Assembly (NCBI RefSeq): GCF_000170915.1
Contig: NZ_ABCT01000001.1
Coordinates: 496,001-560,000 of the forward strand
Direction of reading: 5' to 3'
Source of the DNA: Limnobacter sp. MED105
GTDB lineage: Bacteria > Pseudomonadota > Gammaproteobacteria > Burkholderiales > Burkholderiaceae_B
Length of the DNA stretch: 64,000 bases
Part shown: in pieces, positions 27,474 through 36,888 of the stretch
Position numbering within the stretch: position 1 is the stretch's first letter
How the letters are laid out: each line of letters opens with the position of its first letter
Made by a program: the position numbers and the translations under genes
The notes under the pieces: generated by a model
What the model was told of the DNA's origin: nothing
Databases searched by the model: none
What the model saw: the letters and a program-made list of their open reading frames with translations, nothing else

Positions 27474-28235
27474 TTGGCTTCAGTGGATCGGAATGTACTG
27501 GAACATGATTTGCGGGAATTGCTGGATCAGGCTCGCATGTCAGATTATTGCCCAAATGGACTGCAGTTGGAAGGCAAGCCCCGTATTCAGCGGCTGCTGA
27601 CAGGTGTAACCGCTTCGAGGGCGCTGATTGAACTGGCGGCGGAGCTGAATGCCGATGCAATTTTGGTGCACCACGGTTTGATGTGGAAAGGTGACCCCCA
27701 AGTGGTCACCGGGTTTCGCAAAGAACGTCTGCAGTTGGCGCTGGCGCATGATTTGAACGTGTTTGCTTACCACTTGCCGCTGGACAAACATCCTGAGTTG
27801 GGCAACAACGCTCAATTGGGCAACATGTTGGGTTGGCCGAGCACCCGTGTGGTGGGCGACAAGGGTTTGGTGCACTTGGGCGTGTTGCCTACGCCCCAGC
27901 CCTTGAGTGCACTGGTTCGGCAGGTAAGCGATGTATTGGGTCACCATGTGCAAGTGGAAGGCAATAGCGACCCCGAACGCAGCGTGGCTACGGTGGCCTG
28001 GTGCACTGGCGGGGCACCAGGTTATGTGGAAGAAGCAGCCTTGCAGGGTGCCGATTTATACCTGACGGGTGAGTTATCCGAGCCTGCTGTGCATGTGGCC
28101 CGTGAATGCAACGTCAGCTTGTTGGGTGCGGGCCACCACGCCACGGAGCGCTGCGGTGTGAAGGCCTTGGGCGAGTGGATTGCGCAGCGGTATGGCATCG
28201 AAGTGATGTTCCGTGATTTGTTTGTCGCGGTTTAG
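27474..28235 (+). CDS. NIF3/YbgI-family metal-binding protein
   Basis: The NIF3 family consists of toroidal hexamers with a dinuclear metal site; the cellular role is still uncertain (GTP cyclohydrolase-like activity and links to radical or Fe-S chemistry have been proposed). This protein has SDYCPNGLQLEG near the start, AILVHHGLMWKG with the metal His pair, YHLPLDKHPELGNNAQLG and the C-terminal GAGHHATERCGVKALGEW. I choose the TTG at 27474 (253 residues) because CAGGGG lies just upstream; GTG 27483 is possible. It is divergent from the protease gene, and their start regions are only about 23 bases apart. Confidence 0.85.
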   Translation: MASVDRNVLEHDLRELLDQARMSDYCPNGLQLEGKPRIQRLLTGVTASRALIELAAELNADAILVHHGLMWKGDPQVVTGFRKERLQLALAHDLNVFAYHLPLDKHPELGNNAQLGNMLGWPSTRVVGDKGLVHLGVLPTPQPLSALVRQVSDVLGHHVQVEGNSDPERSVATVAWCTGGAPGYVEEAALQGADLYLTGELSEPAVHVARECNVSLLGAGHHATERCGVKALGEWIAQRYGIEVMFRDLFVAV

Positions 28236-28305
28236 ATGTTTTCTAATGTATGGCCACATTTTGGCTGTGCTTGATTGTCAATTGGACGAAATGTCCTCAA
28301 AACTG

Positions 28306-28335
28306 TTCCTTGTTTAAACCGTGCTAGGGTACAAT
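28306..28335 (+). promoter_or_regulatory. petA: Candidate promoter of petABC
   Basis: TACAAT at 28330-28335 is a good -10 hexamer, with TTCCTT at 28306-28311 as a weak -35 at 18 bases. It lies about 46 bases before the petA start in a 145-base gap. The assignment rests on the -10 alone. Confidence 0.4.
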
Positions 28336-28380
28336 CTCCGGTTGCATGGATCACTGGATTTTACTTTCGGGGTTATTTTG

Positions 28381-28986
28381 ATGAGCAATAATCAACCTGT
28401 AGACAAAGAACGTCGCGTATGGATGATCGCTTGCGGCGCAGCGGGTGGTGTGGCGGCTGCGGCAACTGGTGGCGCGTTTCTGACTTCAATGGCACCCTCC
28501 GAGCGCGCGAAAGCAGCCGGTGCGCCCGTTGAGCTTGATATTTCTGGCATGCAGCCAGGTGACATGAAAACTGTCGAATGGCGCGGAAAGCCCGTTTGGG
28601 TAGTTCGTCGCGATCCAGCGATGCTCGAAGCCTTGCCCGAGTTGAATGATCAATTGGCCGACCCCAACTCTGAACGAAGCCCCGACCAGCTAACACCTGA
28701 GTACGCACGCAACATTCATCGCTCAATCAAACCCGAATACCTGGTGGCGGTTGGTATTTGCTCACACCTGGGTTGCTCGCCTTCTGCCCGTTTTGAACCT
28801 GGCCCCCAGCCTAGCCTGCCTGATGACTGGCAAGGCGGTTTCTTCTGTCCCTGTCACGGCTCAACGTTTGACCTGGCCGGCCGCGTTTACGCTGGCAAGC
28901 CTGCTCCGGACAACCTGGAAGTGCCCCCCCACAAATATTTGTCAGACACCAAGTTGTTGATCGGTGTAGACGAGAACAACGCCTGA
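28381..28986 (+). CDS. petA: Ubiquinol-cytochrome c reductase iron-sulfur (Rieske) subunit
   Basis: This is the Rieske [2Fe-2S] subunit of the bc1 complex, which passes electrons from ubiquinol to cytochrome c1. It has 201 residues. An N-terminal anchor (IACGAAGGVAAAATGGAFL) is preceded by KERRVW, a twin-arginine-like pair, consistent with Tat export. The cluster ligands are in CSHLGCSP and CPCHGSTFD. The ATG at 28381 follows a G-rich ribosome site; upstream residues in the same frame are not conserved-looking. Confidence 0.96.
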   Translation: MSNNQPVDKERRVWMIACGAAGGVAAAATGGAFLTSMAPSERAKAAGAPVELDISGMQPGDMKTVEWRGKPVWVVRRDPAMLEALPELNDQLADPNSERSPDQLTPEYARNIHRSIKPEYLVAVGICSHLGCSPSARFEPGPQPSLPDDWQGGFFCPCHGSTFDLAGRVYAGKPAPDNLEVPPHKYLSDTKLLIGVDENNA

Positions 28987-29011
28987 CATCTGAGAGCGAG
29001 GAGTAGTAATT

Positions 29012-30277
29012 ATGGCGGCAGACAAAAAAGTCGAAACAACAGGCGTGTTGGGCTGGATTGACCAGCGCTTTCCCCTGACCTCGACCTACAAAGCGCATTT
29101 GTCCGAGTACTATGCGCCCAAGAACTTCAACTTCTGGTATTTCTTTGGCTCACTGGCTTTGCTGGTGTTGGTCATCCAGATCGTGACCGGTATTTTCCTG
29201 GTCATGCACTACAAACCAGACGCGGCAAAAGCTTTCCAGTCTGTTGAGTACATCATGCGTGATGTGCCTTGGGGCTGGCTGGTGCGTTACATGCACTCGA
29301 CAGGCGCTTCCATGTTCTTCGTGGTGGTTTACCTGCACATGATGCGAGGCTTGTTGTACGGTTCATACCGCAAACCCCGTGAACTGATCTGGATTTTCGG
29401 TGTTGCCATTTTCCTGTGCCTGATGGCTGAGGCGTTCTTTGGCTATTTGCTCCCTTGGGGTCAGATGAGCTACTGGGGTGCGCAGGTAATCGTGAACCTG
29501 TTCTCCGCAATTCCTGTGATTGGCCCTGATTTGGCCATCTGGATTCGTGGTGACTATGTGGTTTCCGATGCAACCTTGAACCGTTTCTTCTCTTTCCACG
29601 TGATCGCCATCCCATTGGTGCTGCTGGGTCTGGTTGCTGCTCACCTGGTTGCTTTGCATGAAGTGGGCTCGAACAACCCTGACGGCGTTGAAATCAAGGA
29701 AAAGAAGGACGCCAACGGCAAGCCTTTGGACGGCATTCCGTTCCACCCCTACTACACCGTGCACGACATTCTGGGTGTGGGCGTATTCCTGATGGTGTTT
29801 TCAGCCATTGTGTTTTTCGCGCCAGAAATGGGTGGTTACTTCCTGGAATACAACAACTTCATTCCAGCTGACCCATTGAAGACGCCAGCGCACATTGCAC
29901 CTGTTTGGTATTTCACACCGTTCTACTCCATCCTGCGCGCTATCACATTCCCGTTCCTGGGTCTGGATGCGAAGTTCTGGGGTGTGGTGGCCATGGGTGG
30001 TGCGGTTGTTATCCTGTTCTTCCTGCCATGGCTGGACAAGAGCAAGGTCAAGTCAATCCGCTATCGTCCAGCGCTGCACAAGTGGATTTACGCTGTGTTC
30101 GTAATCAACTTCATCGTGTTGGGTTATCTGGGTGTGAAGCCACCATCAGACATTGGTCAAATCGTGTCGCAGATTGGTACCTTGTACTACTTCCTGTTCT
30201 TCCTGGCGATGCCATGGTGGTCAAAGCTGGGCACATTCAAGCCCGTGCCCGACCGTGTTGTGTTTGAAGCGCACTGA
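29012..30277 (+). CDS. petB: Cytochrome b of the bc1 complex
   Basis: This is the membrane core of the bc1 complex, carrying two b hemes and the Qo/Qi quinone sites. The 421 residues include the heme His pairs (RYMHSTGAS...YLHMMRG and FFSFHVIAIP...AAHLVALHE), the WGQMSYWGAQV segment and the Qo motif PVWYFTPFYS (in place of the mitochondrial PEWY, here PVWY). The full-length form with eight helices is typical of proteobacteria. It lies between petA and petC. Confidence 0.96.
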   Translation: MAADKKVETTGVLGWIDQRFPLTSTYKAHLSEYYAPKNFNFWYFFGSLALLVLVIQIVTGIFLVMHYKPDAAKAFQSVEYIMRDVPWGWLVRYMHSTGASMFFVVVYLHMMRGLLYGSYRKPRELIWIFGVAIFLCLMAEAFFGYLLPWGQMSYWGAQVIVNLFSAIPVIGPDLAIWIRGDYVVSDATLNRFFSFHVIAIPLVLLGLVAAHLVALHEVGSNNPDGVEIKEKKDANGKPLDGIPFHPYYTVHDILGVGVFLMVFSAIVFFAPEMGGYFLEYNNFIPADPLKTPAHIAPVWYFTPFYSILRAITFPFLGLDAKFWGVVAMGGAVVILFFLPWLDKSKVKSIRYRPALHKWIYAVFVINFIVLGYLGVKPPSDIGQIVSQIGTLYYFLFFLAMPWWSKLGTFKPVPDRVVFEAH

Positions 30278-30303
30278 GCCCGACTGGACAAGATAAGGAC
30301 TAG

Positions 30304-31062
30304 ATGATGAAAAAACTACTGGCTTTGTTGGCGCTTGTTCCTTCACTGGTTTTCGGTGCGGGCAGTAATTACCCACTGGATACGGCGCCTGACTTGACGA
30401 ACGACCTGGCTGCGCTTCAACGTGGCGCCAAGTTGTTCTCCAACTATTGTTTGAATTGCCACTCTGCTGAAAGCATGCGTTACAACCGCTTGCGAGACAT
30501 TGGTTTGACCGATGAGCAGATCAAGGAAAACCTGATGTTTGCGACCGACAACGTCGGCGACACCATGAACATTTCAATGGATCCAAAAGATGCCAAGAAG
30601 TGGTTTGGTGCCGCGCCTCCAGATTTGTCGCTGATTGCACGTTCGCGTGCTTCTGCAAATGGTCCTGGCGCTGATTACATCTATACCTACCTGCGTACTT
30701 ATTACCGTGATCCTTCCAAGCCAACTGGCTGGAACAACATGGCTTTCCCGAATGTGGGCATGCCTCATGTGTTGTGGGAATTACAGGGTGAGCAGGTTGC
30801 GAAGTACGAAGAGGTGCCTGCCGGCTATGGCAAGGAAGGTACAGTTCAGCAGTTTGTTGGCTTTGAATTGGCCAAGCCCGGTACCATGACCCAGGTTGAA
30901 TACGACCAGGCCATGGCCGATCTCACCAGTTTTCTGGTGTTTATGGCCGAGCCTGTGCGCGAAGACCGCTTCAAGTTGGGTGTAATCGTGCTGTTGTTCT
31001 TTGGCGTGTTTACCATTTTTGCGTGGCGCTTGAACGCCGCTTACTGGAAAGACATCAAGTAA
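30304..31062 (+). CDS. petC: Cytochrome c1 of the bc1 complex
   Basis: Cytochrome c1 accepts electrons from the Rieske protein. The 252-residue protein has a signal peptide (LLALLALVPSLVFGAG), the c-type heme site CLNCH near residue 51, the axial Met region (FPNVGMPHVLWELQG) and a C-terminal membrane anchor (LGVIVLLFFGVFTIFAWRL). The start is one of two adjacent ATGs (30304 or 30307). A terminator follows it. Confidence 0.96.
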   Translation: MMKKLLALLALVPSLVFGAGSNYPLDTAPDLTNDLAALQRGAKLFSNYCLNCHSAESMRYNRLRDIGLTDEQIKENLMFATDNVGDTMNISMDPKDAKKWFGAAPPDLSLIARSRASANGPGADYIYTYLRTYYRDPSKPTGWNNMAFPNVGMPHVLWELQGEQVAKYEEVPAGYGKEGTVQQFVGFELAKPGTMTQVEYDQAMADLTSFLVFMAEPVREDRFKLGVIVLLFFGVFTIFAWRLNAAYWKDIK

Positions 31063-31085
31063 GCTTTTTGGCTTAATCATGTACA

Positions 31086-31117
31086 GGCTGGGGTGTTTGC
31101 TCGCCCCGGCCATTTTT
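31086..31117 (+). terminator. Rho-independent terminator after petC
   Basis: GGCTGGGG pairs with CCCCGGCC (one G-T-type mismatch position), with a 10-base loop, followed by ATTTTTTG. It separates petABC from sspAB and lies just upstream of the sspA start. Confidence 0.7.
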
Positions 31118-31137
31118 TGTTTTGGGATGACAACATT

Positions 31138-31740
31138 ATGATGGTTCTTTACTCTGGAACGACCTGCCCGTTTTCTCAGCGTTGCCGGTTCGTTTTGCAT
31201 GAAAAAGGCATGGATTTCGAGATCAAGGACATTGACTTGTTCAATCGGCCTGACGACATCAGTGTGATGAACCCCTATAGCCAGGTGCCAATTCTGGTTG
31301 AACGTGATTTGATTTTGTACGAGTCAAACATCATCAATGAGTACATTGATGAACGCTTCCCTCATCCCCAGTTGATGCCTGCAGACCCAGTGATGCGTGC
31401 ACGTACTCGCTTGTTCCTGTTCAATTTTGAGCGTGAGCTGTTTCAACACGTGAGCGTGTTGGAAAAAGCTGGTAACCCCAAGGCCATGGACAAAGCGAAG
31501 TCGGCGATTCGTGAGCAGCTCACCCAGCTGGCACCTGTGTTTCTTAAAAGTAAATACATGCTGGGCGAAGACTTTTCGATGCTGGATGTGGCGTTGGCCC
31601 CATTGTTGTGGCGGTTGGAGCACTACGGTATTGAACTGCCGAAGTCTGCTGCGCCACTGATGAAGTATGCGGAACGTATTTTCGCGAAGCCAGCCTTTAT
31701 TGATGCATTGACACCTTCCGAGAAGGTGATGCGTCGTTAA
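31138..31740 (+). CDS. sspA: Stringent starvation protein A
   Basis: SspA is a glutathione-S-transferase-like protein that binds RNA polymerase and alters transcription in starvation and acid stress. The 200 residues contain a thioredoxin-like N-terminal domain (YSGTTCPFSQRCRFVLHEKG) and a GST C-terminal domain with MLDVALAPLLWRLEHYGIELP. Position and partner (sspB next, petABC before) match many beta- and gammaproteobacteria. The start ATG at 31138 is chosen over 31093 because the fold begins there. Confidence 0.94.
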   Translation: MMVLYSGTTCPFSQRCRFVLHEKGMDFEIKDIDLFNRPDDISVMNPYSQVPILVERDLILYESNIINEYIDERFPHPQLMPADPVMRARTRLFLFNFERELFQHVSVLEKAGNPKAMDKAKSAIREQLTQLAPVFLKSKYMLGEDFSMLDVALAPLLWRLEHYGIELPKSAAPLMKYAERIFAKPAFIDALTPSEKVMRR

Positions 31741-31786
31741 TTGGATGCTCGCTGAGCAGGCATCCAGACACGTCGAGGAAAAAGCA

Positions 31787-32329
31787 GTGACTGAAGTATC
31801 CACAAAGCCGTATTTGATTCGAGCCATTCATGAATGGTGCGTCGACAATGGCTACACGCCTTACCTTGCCGTGGCTGTGAATGAGAAAACCCAGGTGCCG
31901 AAAGAGTTTGTGAAGGCCGGGGAGATCGTTTTGAATACGTCTCCTTTGGCCACCAACAAATTGAGTCTCGGTAACTCTGCGGTTGAGTTCGAAGCCCGTT
32001 TTGGCGGCGTAGTTCGTGAAATTTTTGTACCCATTGAACAAATTAGTGCAATCTATGCGCGTGAAAACGGGCATGGCATGGCTTTTGAAGTACTGAAGCC
32101 CTTGGCAGAAATTGAGGGTGATGGAAACGAGGCTGTGCAGTTCATTCTTGATGAAGAGGATGAGCCTGTTTCATCTGATCCTGATGACAAACCGGCAGGT
32201 TTGCGTTCAGTTTCGGGTGCTTCTGAAGACCCGCAGCCTTTGTCTGTGGCTAAATCAGATAAATCTGATGAAAAAACACCAAAAAAACCCGGGCAGAAGA
32301 AAAAAAATCATCTGACTCGAGTAAAATAG
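31787..32329 (+). CDS. sspB: ClpXP adaptor, stringent starvation protein B
   Basis: SspB delivers ssrA-tagged proteins to ClpXP. The 180-residue protein has the globular SspB core (TKPYLIRAIHEWCVDNGYTPYLAV, LNTSPLATNKLSLGNSAVEFEARFGG) and a flexible acidic/Lys-rich tail. The usual ClpX-binding peptide at the extreme end is replaced by KKKNHLTRVK, which is reminiscent of the family's xLRVVK end. I chose the GTG at 31787 because GAGGAAAA lies 6 bases upstream. Confidence 0.92.
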   Translation: MTEVSTKPYLIRAIHEWCVDNGYTPYLAVAVNEKTQVPKEFVKAGEIVLNTSPLATNKLSLGNSAVEFEARFGGVVREIFVPIEQISAIYARENGHGMAFEVLKPLAEIEGDGNEAVQFILDEEDEPVSSDPDDKPAGLRSVSGASEDPQPLSVAKSDKSDEKTPKKPGQKKKNHLTRVK

Positions 32330-32343
32330 CGCTTCTCTTAAGT

Positions 32344-32419
32344 GCCGCTTTAGCTCAGTTGGTAGAGCAACCGCCTTGTAAGCGGTAGGTCGTCAGTTCG
32401 AATCCGACAAGCGGCACCA
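32344..32419 (+). tRNA. tRNA-Thr (anticodon TGT)
   Basis: A 76-base cloverleaf with encoded CCA. The acceptor GCCGCTT pairs with AAGCGGC. The anticodon stem ACCGC/GCGGT closes the loop CTTGTAA, giving anticodon TGT (threonine, ACA). The T loop TTCGAAT is canonical. Discriminator base A fits Thr. Confidence 0.96.
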
Positions 32420-33006
32420 TTCTTCTCCCGGTCTCTCGGGAAGTCATCTAAATTATTTTCTGTCGAACTCGTGATGATGCGTCTTGTGCTGGCGTCTATT
32501 GCCAATTCGACGTGGGTTACTTGTGCTCCACAGGGCCGGTGAGTTGGGAGCCAAACTTGAATGGTCACCGCTGCCCGAAAACTTGGCATTTCGGCTTGTC
32601 GGCTTGAGCCTGCACTAAGCCAAGGCGCGATCGTTAGTCTCGACGCGCCAAGCCGGCAAGTTTTCTGACTGGTCATCGTCCGACCCATTGCAAGTTCAGC
32701 TCCGAGTCACCGCTGGCGCAACGCCCAGTCGGCGGCGGTGTTTCGATCGCCTCGCCTTCAAGAAAACCTGCCCGTTTGAATTCACCCGCCACGGTCGGCC
32801 ATGGGCCGGCACCGAGACTCGGCTCGCCCTTTTGCCGAGCGAGGTGAGTCAGGGTGAATATCAAAAAGGGAAAATCAGGTTTTCTGGCGAGAGATTGAAA
32901 CCCAAGCCGATTGGGCAGTTAACGCACCGCGAGAGATCGGAGCCCAAGCCGGTTGAGCTTAAACCCTTTACACTGTGCGCATCGAATTCAACGCAGCAAG
33001 CCACCT
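32420..33006. other. Gene-free 587-base stretch after tRNA-Thr
   Basis: I see no supported gene here. Just after the tRNA there is a small hairpin (TCCCG / CGGGA, 32425-32443). Further on there are repeated AAGCCG-containing words and an imperfect tandem duplication at 32887-32970. Open frames exist on both strands but one runs through the tRNA and the other has no plausible start or composition. A tRNA 3' end is a classical integration site, so this could be a relic of an old insertion, but no integrase or att duplication is visible. Confidence 0.5.
32887..32970. repeat. Imperfect 42-base tandem duplication
   Basis: Two units offset by 42 bases both start GCGAGAGAT and share CCCAAGCCG(A/G)TTG. 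They lie in the gene-free stretch upstream of the methyltransferase gene. The function is unknown. Confidence 0.5.
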
Positions 33007-33873
33007 ATGCCAAAACTCAAGAAGAATCCTTTAGATGCCCTCGAGCTGAAACCAGGCCAGTCAATTGACCTGTTGAAGGCGCTGCACATTGTGACGCGTG
33101 AAGGCGGCATTAACCAGGACAGCAGAAGGAAGCTGAAGCAGGTTTACCACCTGACTCATTTTATCGAGCCTTTGATCGACGAAGTTCGCAAAGCCAATGA
33201 CGGAGGTTTGTACCTCGTAGATCATGGTGCAGGCAAATCGTATCTTGGGTTTATTTTGTATGACCTGTATATCAAGCAAAACCGGGAAGGGGCTGTGGTG
33301 GCTGGTGTGGAAACCCGACAAGAGTTGGTGGACAAGTCCAATACACTGGCCAAACAGCTTGGTTTTGATGCAGGCATGCAGTTTATTAATTTGCCAGTGG
33401 CACAAGCCACAGAACACCCCGACTTGCCTGAAACAGTTGATATTGTGACTGCGCTTCACGCTTGCAACACGGCTACAGATGATGCGATTTCATTTGGCTT
33501 GAAAAAACAGGCGAAGTTTATGGCCTTGGTACCGTGTTGTCAGGCCGAGGTGGCCACACACCTGCGCAAGAACAAAGCCAGCCAACTTGGTAAAACCAGT
33601 TTGGTGGAAATGTGGCGCCACCCGCTTCACACCCGTGAATTTGGCAGTCAGCTAACGAATGTGTTGCGTTGCTTGCAACTGGAGGCGCATGGCTACCAGG
33701 TGACTGTCACGGAGTTGGTGGGTTGGGAGCACTCGATGAAGAATGAGTTGATTATTGCGAAGAAACACCAGCGATCGAATCCAAAGGCGGCACAACGTTT
33801 GCGCGACATGCTGCTTGAGCTGGGGCTGGATGGTGAGGAAGGATTGCAGCAGCGCTTTCATGTGCCTGCGTAG
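33007..33873 (+). CDS. SAM-dependent methyltransferase-like protein (Methyltransf_32-like)
   Basis: This 288-residue protein has a Rossmann methyltransferase core: LYLVDHGAGKSYLGFILYDLY near residue 70, where DxGxGKGxLG is the usual motif I, then VAGVETRQELVDKS for motif II and VDIVTALHACNTATDDAI for motif IV. The GAGKSYLG and ALHACGxATD-type motifs recall the METTL25/RRNAD/GSTCD-like group, whose substrate is mostly unknown. It is convergent with ubiX, with 11 bases between the stops. I chose the ATG at 33007. Confidence 0.75.
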   Translation: MPKLKKNPLDALELKPGQSIDLLKALHIVTREGGINQDSRRKLKQVYHLTHFIEPLIDEVRKANDGGLYLVDHGAGKSYLGFILYDLYIKQNREGAVVAGVETRQELVDKSNTLAKQLGFDAGMQFINLPVAQATEHPDLPETVDIVTALHACNTATDDAISFGLKKQAKFMALVPCCQAEVATHLRKNKASQLGKTSLVEMWRHPLHTREFGSQLTNVLRCLQLEAHGYQVTVTELVGWEHSMKNELIIAKKHQRSNPKAAQRLRDMLLELGLDGEEGLQQRFHVPA

Positions 33874-33884
33874 GCTATACCGCT

Positions 33885-34487
33885 TTAACTGCTGCTTTTA
33901 AGTCCCTGCCATTCATTGCGCTGCACATTGGGCAAACCCAGCAGTTGCAGGGCATGTTGGGCGGTGTCTGTGACCATGGCGTCGATGCTGCTTGGGCGCT
34001 GATACAGTGCAGGCACCGGTGGCATCACAATGCCGCCCATTTCTGTCACGCTGACCATGTTGCGAAGATGCGCCAAATTCAGCGGTGTCTCGCGGGGTAG
34101 CAACACCAGACGGCGCCGTTCTTTCAACACCACATCGGCGGCACGGGTAATCAGATTGTTCGACAAGCCATGTGCCACGGCGGCCAGGGTGTGCATGGAG
34201 CAGGGCGCAATGACCATACCTGCGGACGGGTAAGATCCGCTGGCAATGCAGTTGCCCACTTGCTTGGGCGAGTGCACCACATGGGCTTTGGCTTCAATTT
34301 CTTCTTTGCTCAAGTCGCTTTCACTGGCCAGGGTAAGCCAGCCTGAAGACGACACCACCAGATGCACTTCTGTGTCGCCGCGCGCGCGCAGCAAGTCGAG
34401 AATTTTCAAACCGTACAAAGCGCCACTGGCACCTGTAATGGCGACGGTGATGGACTGCTTGAACTGGTGGGAGAGGGTGCTGCTCAA
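33885..34487 (-). CDS. ubiX: Flavin prenyltransferase UbiX
   Basis: UbiX attaches a dimethylallyl group to FMN to make prenylated FMN, the cofactor of the UbiD decarboxylase in ubiquinone synthesis. The 200 residues show AITGASGALYGLKIL, VVSSSG near residue 45, the ASGSYPSAGMVIAPCSMHTLAA substrate region and LLPRETPLNLAHLRNM. The match to the family is over the full length. No ubiD is in the window. Confidence 0.95.
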   Translation of the reverse strand: MSSTLSHQFKQSITVAITGASGALYGLKILDLLRARGDTEVHLVVSSSGWLTLASESDLSKEEIEAKAHVVHSPKQVGNCIASGSYPSAGMVIAPCSMHTLAAVAHGLSNNLITRAADVVLKERRRLVLLPRETPLNLAHLRNMVSVTEMGGIVMPPVPALYQRPSSIDAMVTDTAQHALQLLGLPNVQRNEWQGLKSSS

Positions 34488-34540
34488 GATGGTATGCCTG
34501 GAAGTGGCCGCACGATGATTGGTGCGGCCTGTTTCATGAT

Positions 34541-34873
34541 TTATTCAGACTTGGTGGACGCATTGGCGGCGGCAATCAGTGCCTTCAATTCGCCGCTTTG
34601 GTACATCTCGGTCATGATGTCGCAACCACCCAAAAATTCGCCATTCACGTAAAGCTGTGGAATGGTAGGCCAGTTGGCATATTCTTTGATGCCTTGGCGA
34701 ATTTCGGGGTCGTCCAGCACGTTCACTGTGACTACTTTTTCAGCTTCGCAGGCTTTCAGGATTTGAATGGCGCGACCAGAAAACCCGCACATGGGGAACT
34801 GGGCAGTTCCTTTCATGAACAAAACCACGGGGTGGCTGGTGACGGTTTCGTGAATGGAATCGCGAACGCTCAT
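34541..34873 (-). CDS. grxD: Monothiol glutaredoxin (Grx4/GrxD type)
   Basis: Monothiol CGFS glutaredoxins carry [2Fe-2S] clusters and partner with BolA-like proteins. The 110 residues contain VVLFMKGTAQFPMCGFSGRA, the TIPQLYVNGEFLGGCDI glutathione/cluster region and the usual C-terminal helix. It follows prmC by 12 bases, in the same orientation, as in other Betaproteobacteria. Confidence 0.95.
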   Translation of the reverse strand: MSVRDSIHETVTSHPVVLFMKGTAQFPMCGFSGRAIQILKACEAEKVVTVNVLDDPEIRQGIKEYANWPTIPQLYVNGEFLGGCDIMTEMYQSGELKALIAAANASTKSE

Positions 34874-34885
34874 AAAAACTTCCTT

Positions 34886-35809
34886 TCAATTGGATGGATT
34901 GCTACAACCCTGTAGTGTAATGGATGTGGGTATAAAACGCTCGTTTTCAATACGGGCGAATACAAAACGCGGTGTACCGGCCAGGTCGGGCAGGCCTTGA
35001 ACATCCACATAAGGCGCTTTGGAAAACAGGGCTTTCACGGCCTCTTGCTGTGTGTGGCCATGCTCAACCAGCACGCCGCCACCTGCGCGCAGCAGGCTCG
35101 GGCTGTGTTGGGCAATTTCACGGTAAAAGTGCAGGCCATCGCCCCCGTCGGTCAAGGCTTGTTGGGGCTCGAAACGCAGATCGCCTTGGGAAAGATGTTC
35201 ATCCCCCAGTTCAATGTAGGGCGGATTGCTGCAAATCAGGTCGAACGCCAGTGGGGGTGTTTGATTCAATAGATTCTCGAAGAGATCGGATTGAAGAAAG
35301 CGGATGTTTTTCGCACCCAATTCGTTGGCGTTGAATTGAGCCACCCACAATGCGTCTGCAGAAATGTCGGTGGCGGTGACTTCAAGAATGGGATTTTCAA
35401 GCGCCAGTGACACGGCAATGGCGCCGCTGCCGCAACCAATGTCGAGCACCCGGGTGAGCAGATTTTCTGTGGATTTGCTCTGCAAAAAACCAAGGGCGTG
35501 CTCCACAAGTTCTTCGGTCTCCGGGCGGGGTATTAATACCCGGGGGTCGACAAAGAACGGGCGTGAATAGAATTCTTTTTGTTGTACCAGGTAGGCGATG
35601 GGTTCGCCTTGCTGCCTTTTGGCGGCCAGTGACTTGAAGGCACTGAGCTGATCCATGGGCAATTCCCGGTTGCCTTTGGTGACCAGGCCCACGCGATCAA
35701 AACCCGTGATGTGGGTCATCAAAATACGCAGTTCACTGGGCGCAAGCCCGGTTTCTTCACGTGTTTGCTGCAACACCGATTCAATGGTGGGCTTGGGCAG
35801 TGTGCTCAT
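34886..35809 (-). CDS. prmC: Release factor glutamine methyltransferase
   Basis: PrmC (HemK) methylates the Gln of the GGQ motif in release factors RF1 and RF2. The 307-residue enzyme has an N-terminal helical domain, [15 protein letters not shown] near residue 87, SAM motif [17 protein letters not shown] and the catalytic NPPY in [10 protein letters not shown] near residue 192. The start ATG overlaps the prfA stop (ATGA at 35806-35809), coupling the enzyme to its substrate gene. Confidence 0.96.
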   Translation of the reverse strand: MSTLPKPTIESVLQQTREETGLAPSELRILMTHITGFDRVGLVTKGNRELPMDQLSAFKSLAAKRQQGEPIAYLVQQKEFYSRPFFVDPRVLIPRPETEELVEHALGFLQSKSTENLLTRVLDIGCGSGAIAVSLALENPILEVTATDISADALWVAQFNANELGAKNIRFLQSDLFENLLNQTPPLAFDLICSNPPYIELGDEHLSQGDLRFEPQQALTDGGDGLHFYREIAQHSPSLLRAGGGVLVEHGHTQQEAVKALFSKAPYVDVQGLPDLAGTPRFVFARIENERFIPTSITLQGCSNPSN

Positions 35810-36888
35810 TCTTTGGCTGTAATTTCGGCCAGCAGTTCGGCTTCGTGAAATGCGGTCAGGCCGTTCATCAGGTCGGTCAAGTCTCCATCCATGATGTAGT
35901 CGAGTTTGTACAGGGTCAAGTTGATTCGGTGGTCGGTCATTCGCCCCTGCGGGAAGTTGTAGGTTCGAATACGTTCAGAACGGTCGCCTGAACCCACGAG
36001 GCTGCGGCGTTCGCTGGCCTCGGCGGCCTGGCGTTCACGGTCAATTTTGTCTTGAAGGCGTACGTTCAACACCTTCATGGCTTTGGCCTTGTTTTTGTGT
36101 TGGCTGCGTTCGTCCTGGCATTCAACCACCAGGCCTGTGGGCAAGTGGGTAATGCGCACGGCCGAATCGGTTTTGTTGATGTGTTGGCCACCTGCGCCGC
36201 TGGCGCGGTAGGTGTCAATTCGCAAATCGGCAGGGTTGATTTCGATCACTTCGGCTTCGTCGGGTTCGGCCATCACGGCCACGGTGCAGGCGGAGGTGTG
36301 TATGCGCCCCTGGCTTTCCGTGGCTGGTACGCGCTGCACACGGTGCCCCCCCGATTCAAACTTCAGGTGCTTGTACACGTGGTCACCGGCAAGGCGAATG
36401 ATGACTTCTTTGTAGCCCCCCAGTTCCGATTCACTGGCACTCATGACTTCAATTTGCCAACCCTGCCGCTCGGCGTAGCGGGTGTACATGCGAAACAGGT
36501 CGCCTGCGAACAATGCAGACTCATCGCCGCCCGTACCGGCGCGAATTTCAAGCATGGCGTTGCGGTGGTCGTTGGGGTCTTTGGGGAGCAGCAGGCGTTG
36601 AAGATCGGCTTCGAGTTGCGCAAGTTTCGCTTCATTTTGCGCAATTTCCTCGCGGGCCATGTCGCGCATGTCGGGGTCGGAAAGCCATTCTTGTGCAGTG
36701 TTGAGGTCTGCCTCTATGCTCAGGTATTCTGCAAAGCGCTCGGTGGCGGGCAGCAGTTCGGAGCGTTCACGTGTGATGGCCTTGAACTGCGCCATGTCAT
36801 TGGCTGCGTTTTGGGACGACAAAAATTCTTCAAGGTCGGCAAGGCGCTCGGCAAGGCGCGTTAGCCGGTTCCGCATGCTGTCTTTCAT
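35806..36888 (-). CDS. prfA: Peptide chain release factor 1
   Basis: RF1 releases the peptide at UAA and UAG codons. At 360 residues it has normal length. The codon-recognition PAT motif is seen as [12 protein letters not shown], and the peptidyl-hydrolysis GGQ motif as [23 protein letters not shown] near residue 232. It is between hemA (adjacent, no gap) and prmC. Confidence 0.97.
   Translation of the reverse strand: MKDSMRNRLTRLAERLADLEEFLSSQNAANDMAQFKAITRERSELLPATERFAEYLSIEADLNTAQEWLSDPDMRDMAREEIAQNEAKLAQLEADLQRLLLPKDPNDHRNAMLEIRAGTGGDESALFAGDLFRMYTRYAERQGWQIEVMSASESELGGYKEVIIRLAGDHVYKHLKFESGGHRVQRVPATESQGRIHTSACTVAVMAEPDEAEVIEINPADLRIDTYRASGAGGQHINKTDSAVRITHLPTGLVVECQDERSQHKNKAKAMKVLNVRLQDKIDRERQAAEASERRSLVGSGDRSERIRTYNFPQGRMTDHRINLTLYKLDYIMDGDLTDLMNGLTAFHEAELLAEITAKE

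Noticed and set aside
32350-33068. Minus-strand frame through tRNA-Thr and a plus-strand frame at 32688-33068
   Set aside because: The first includes the tRNA itself; the second overlaps the methyltransferase start and has no family or ribosome site.
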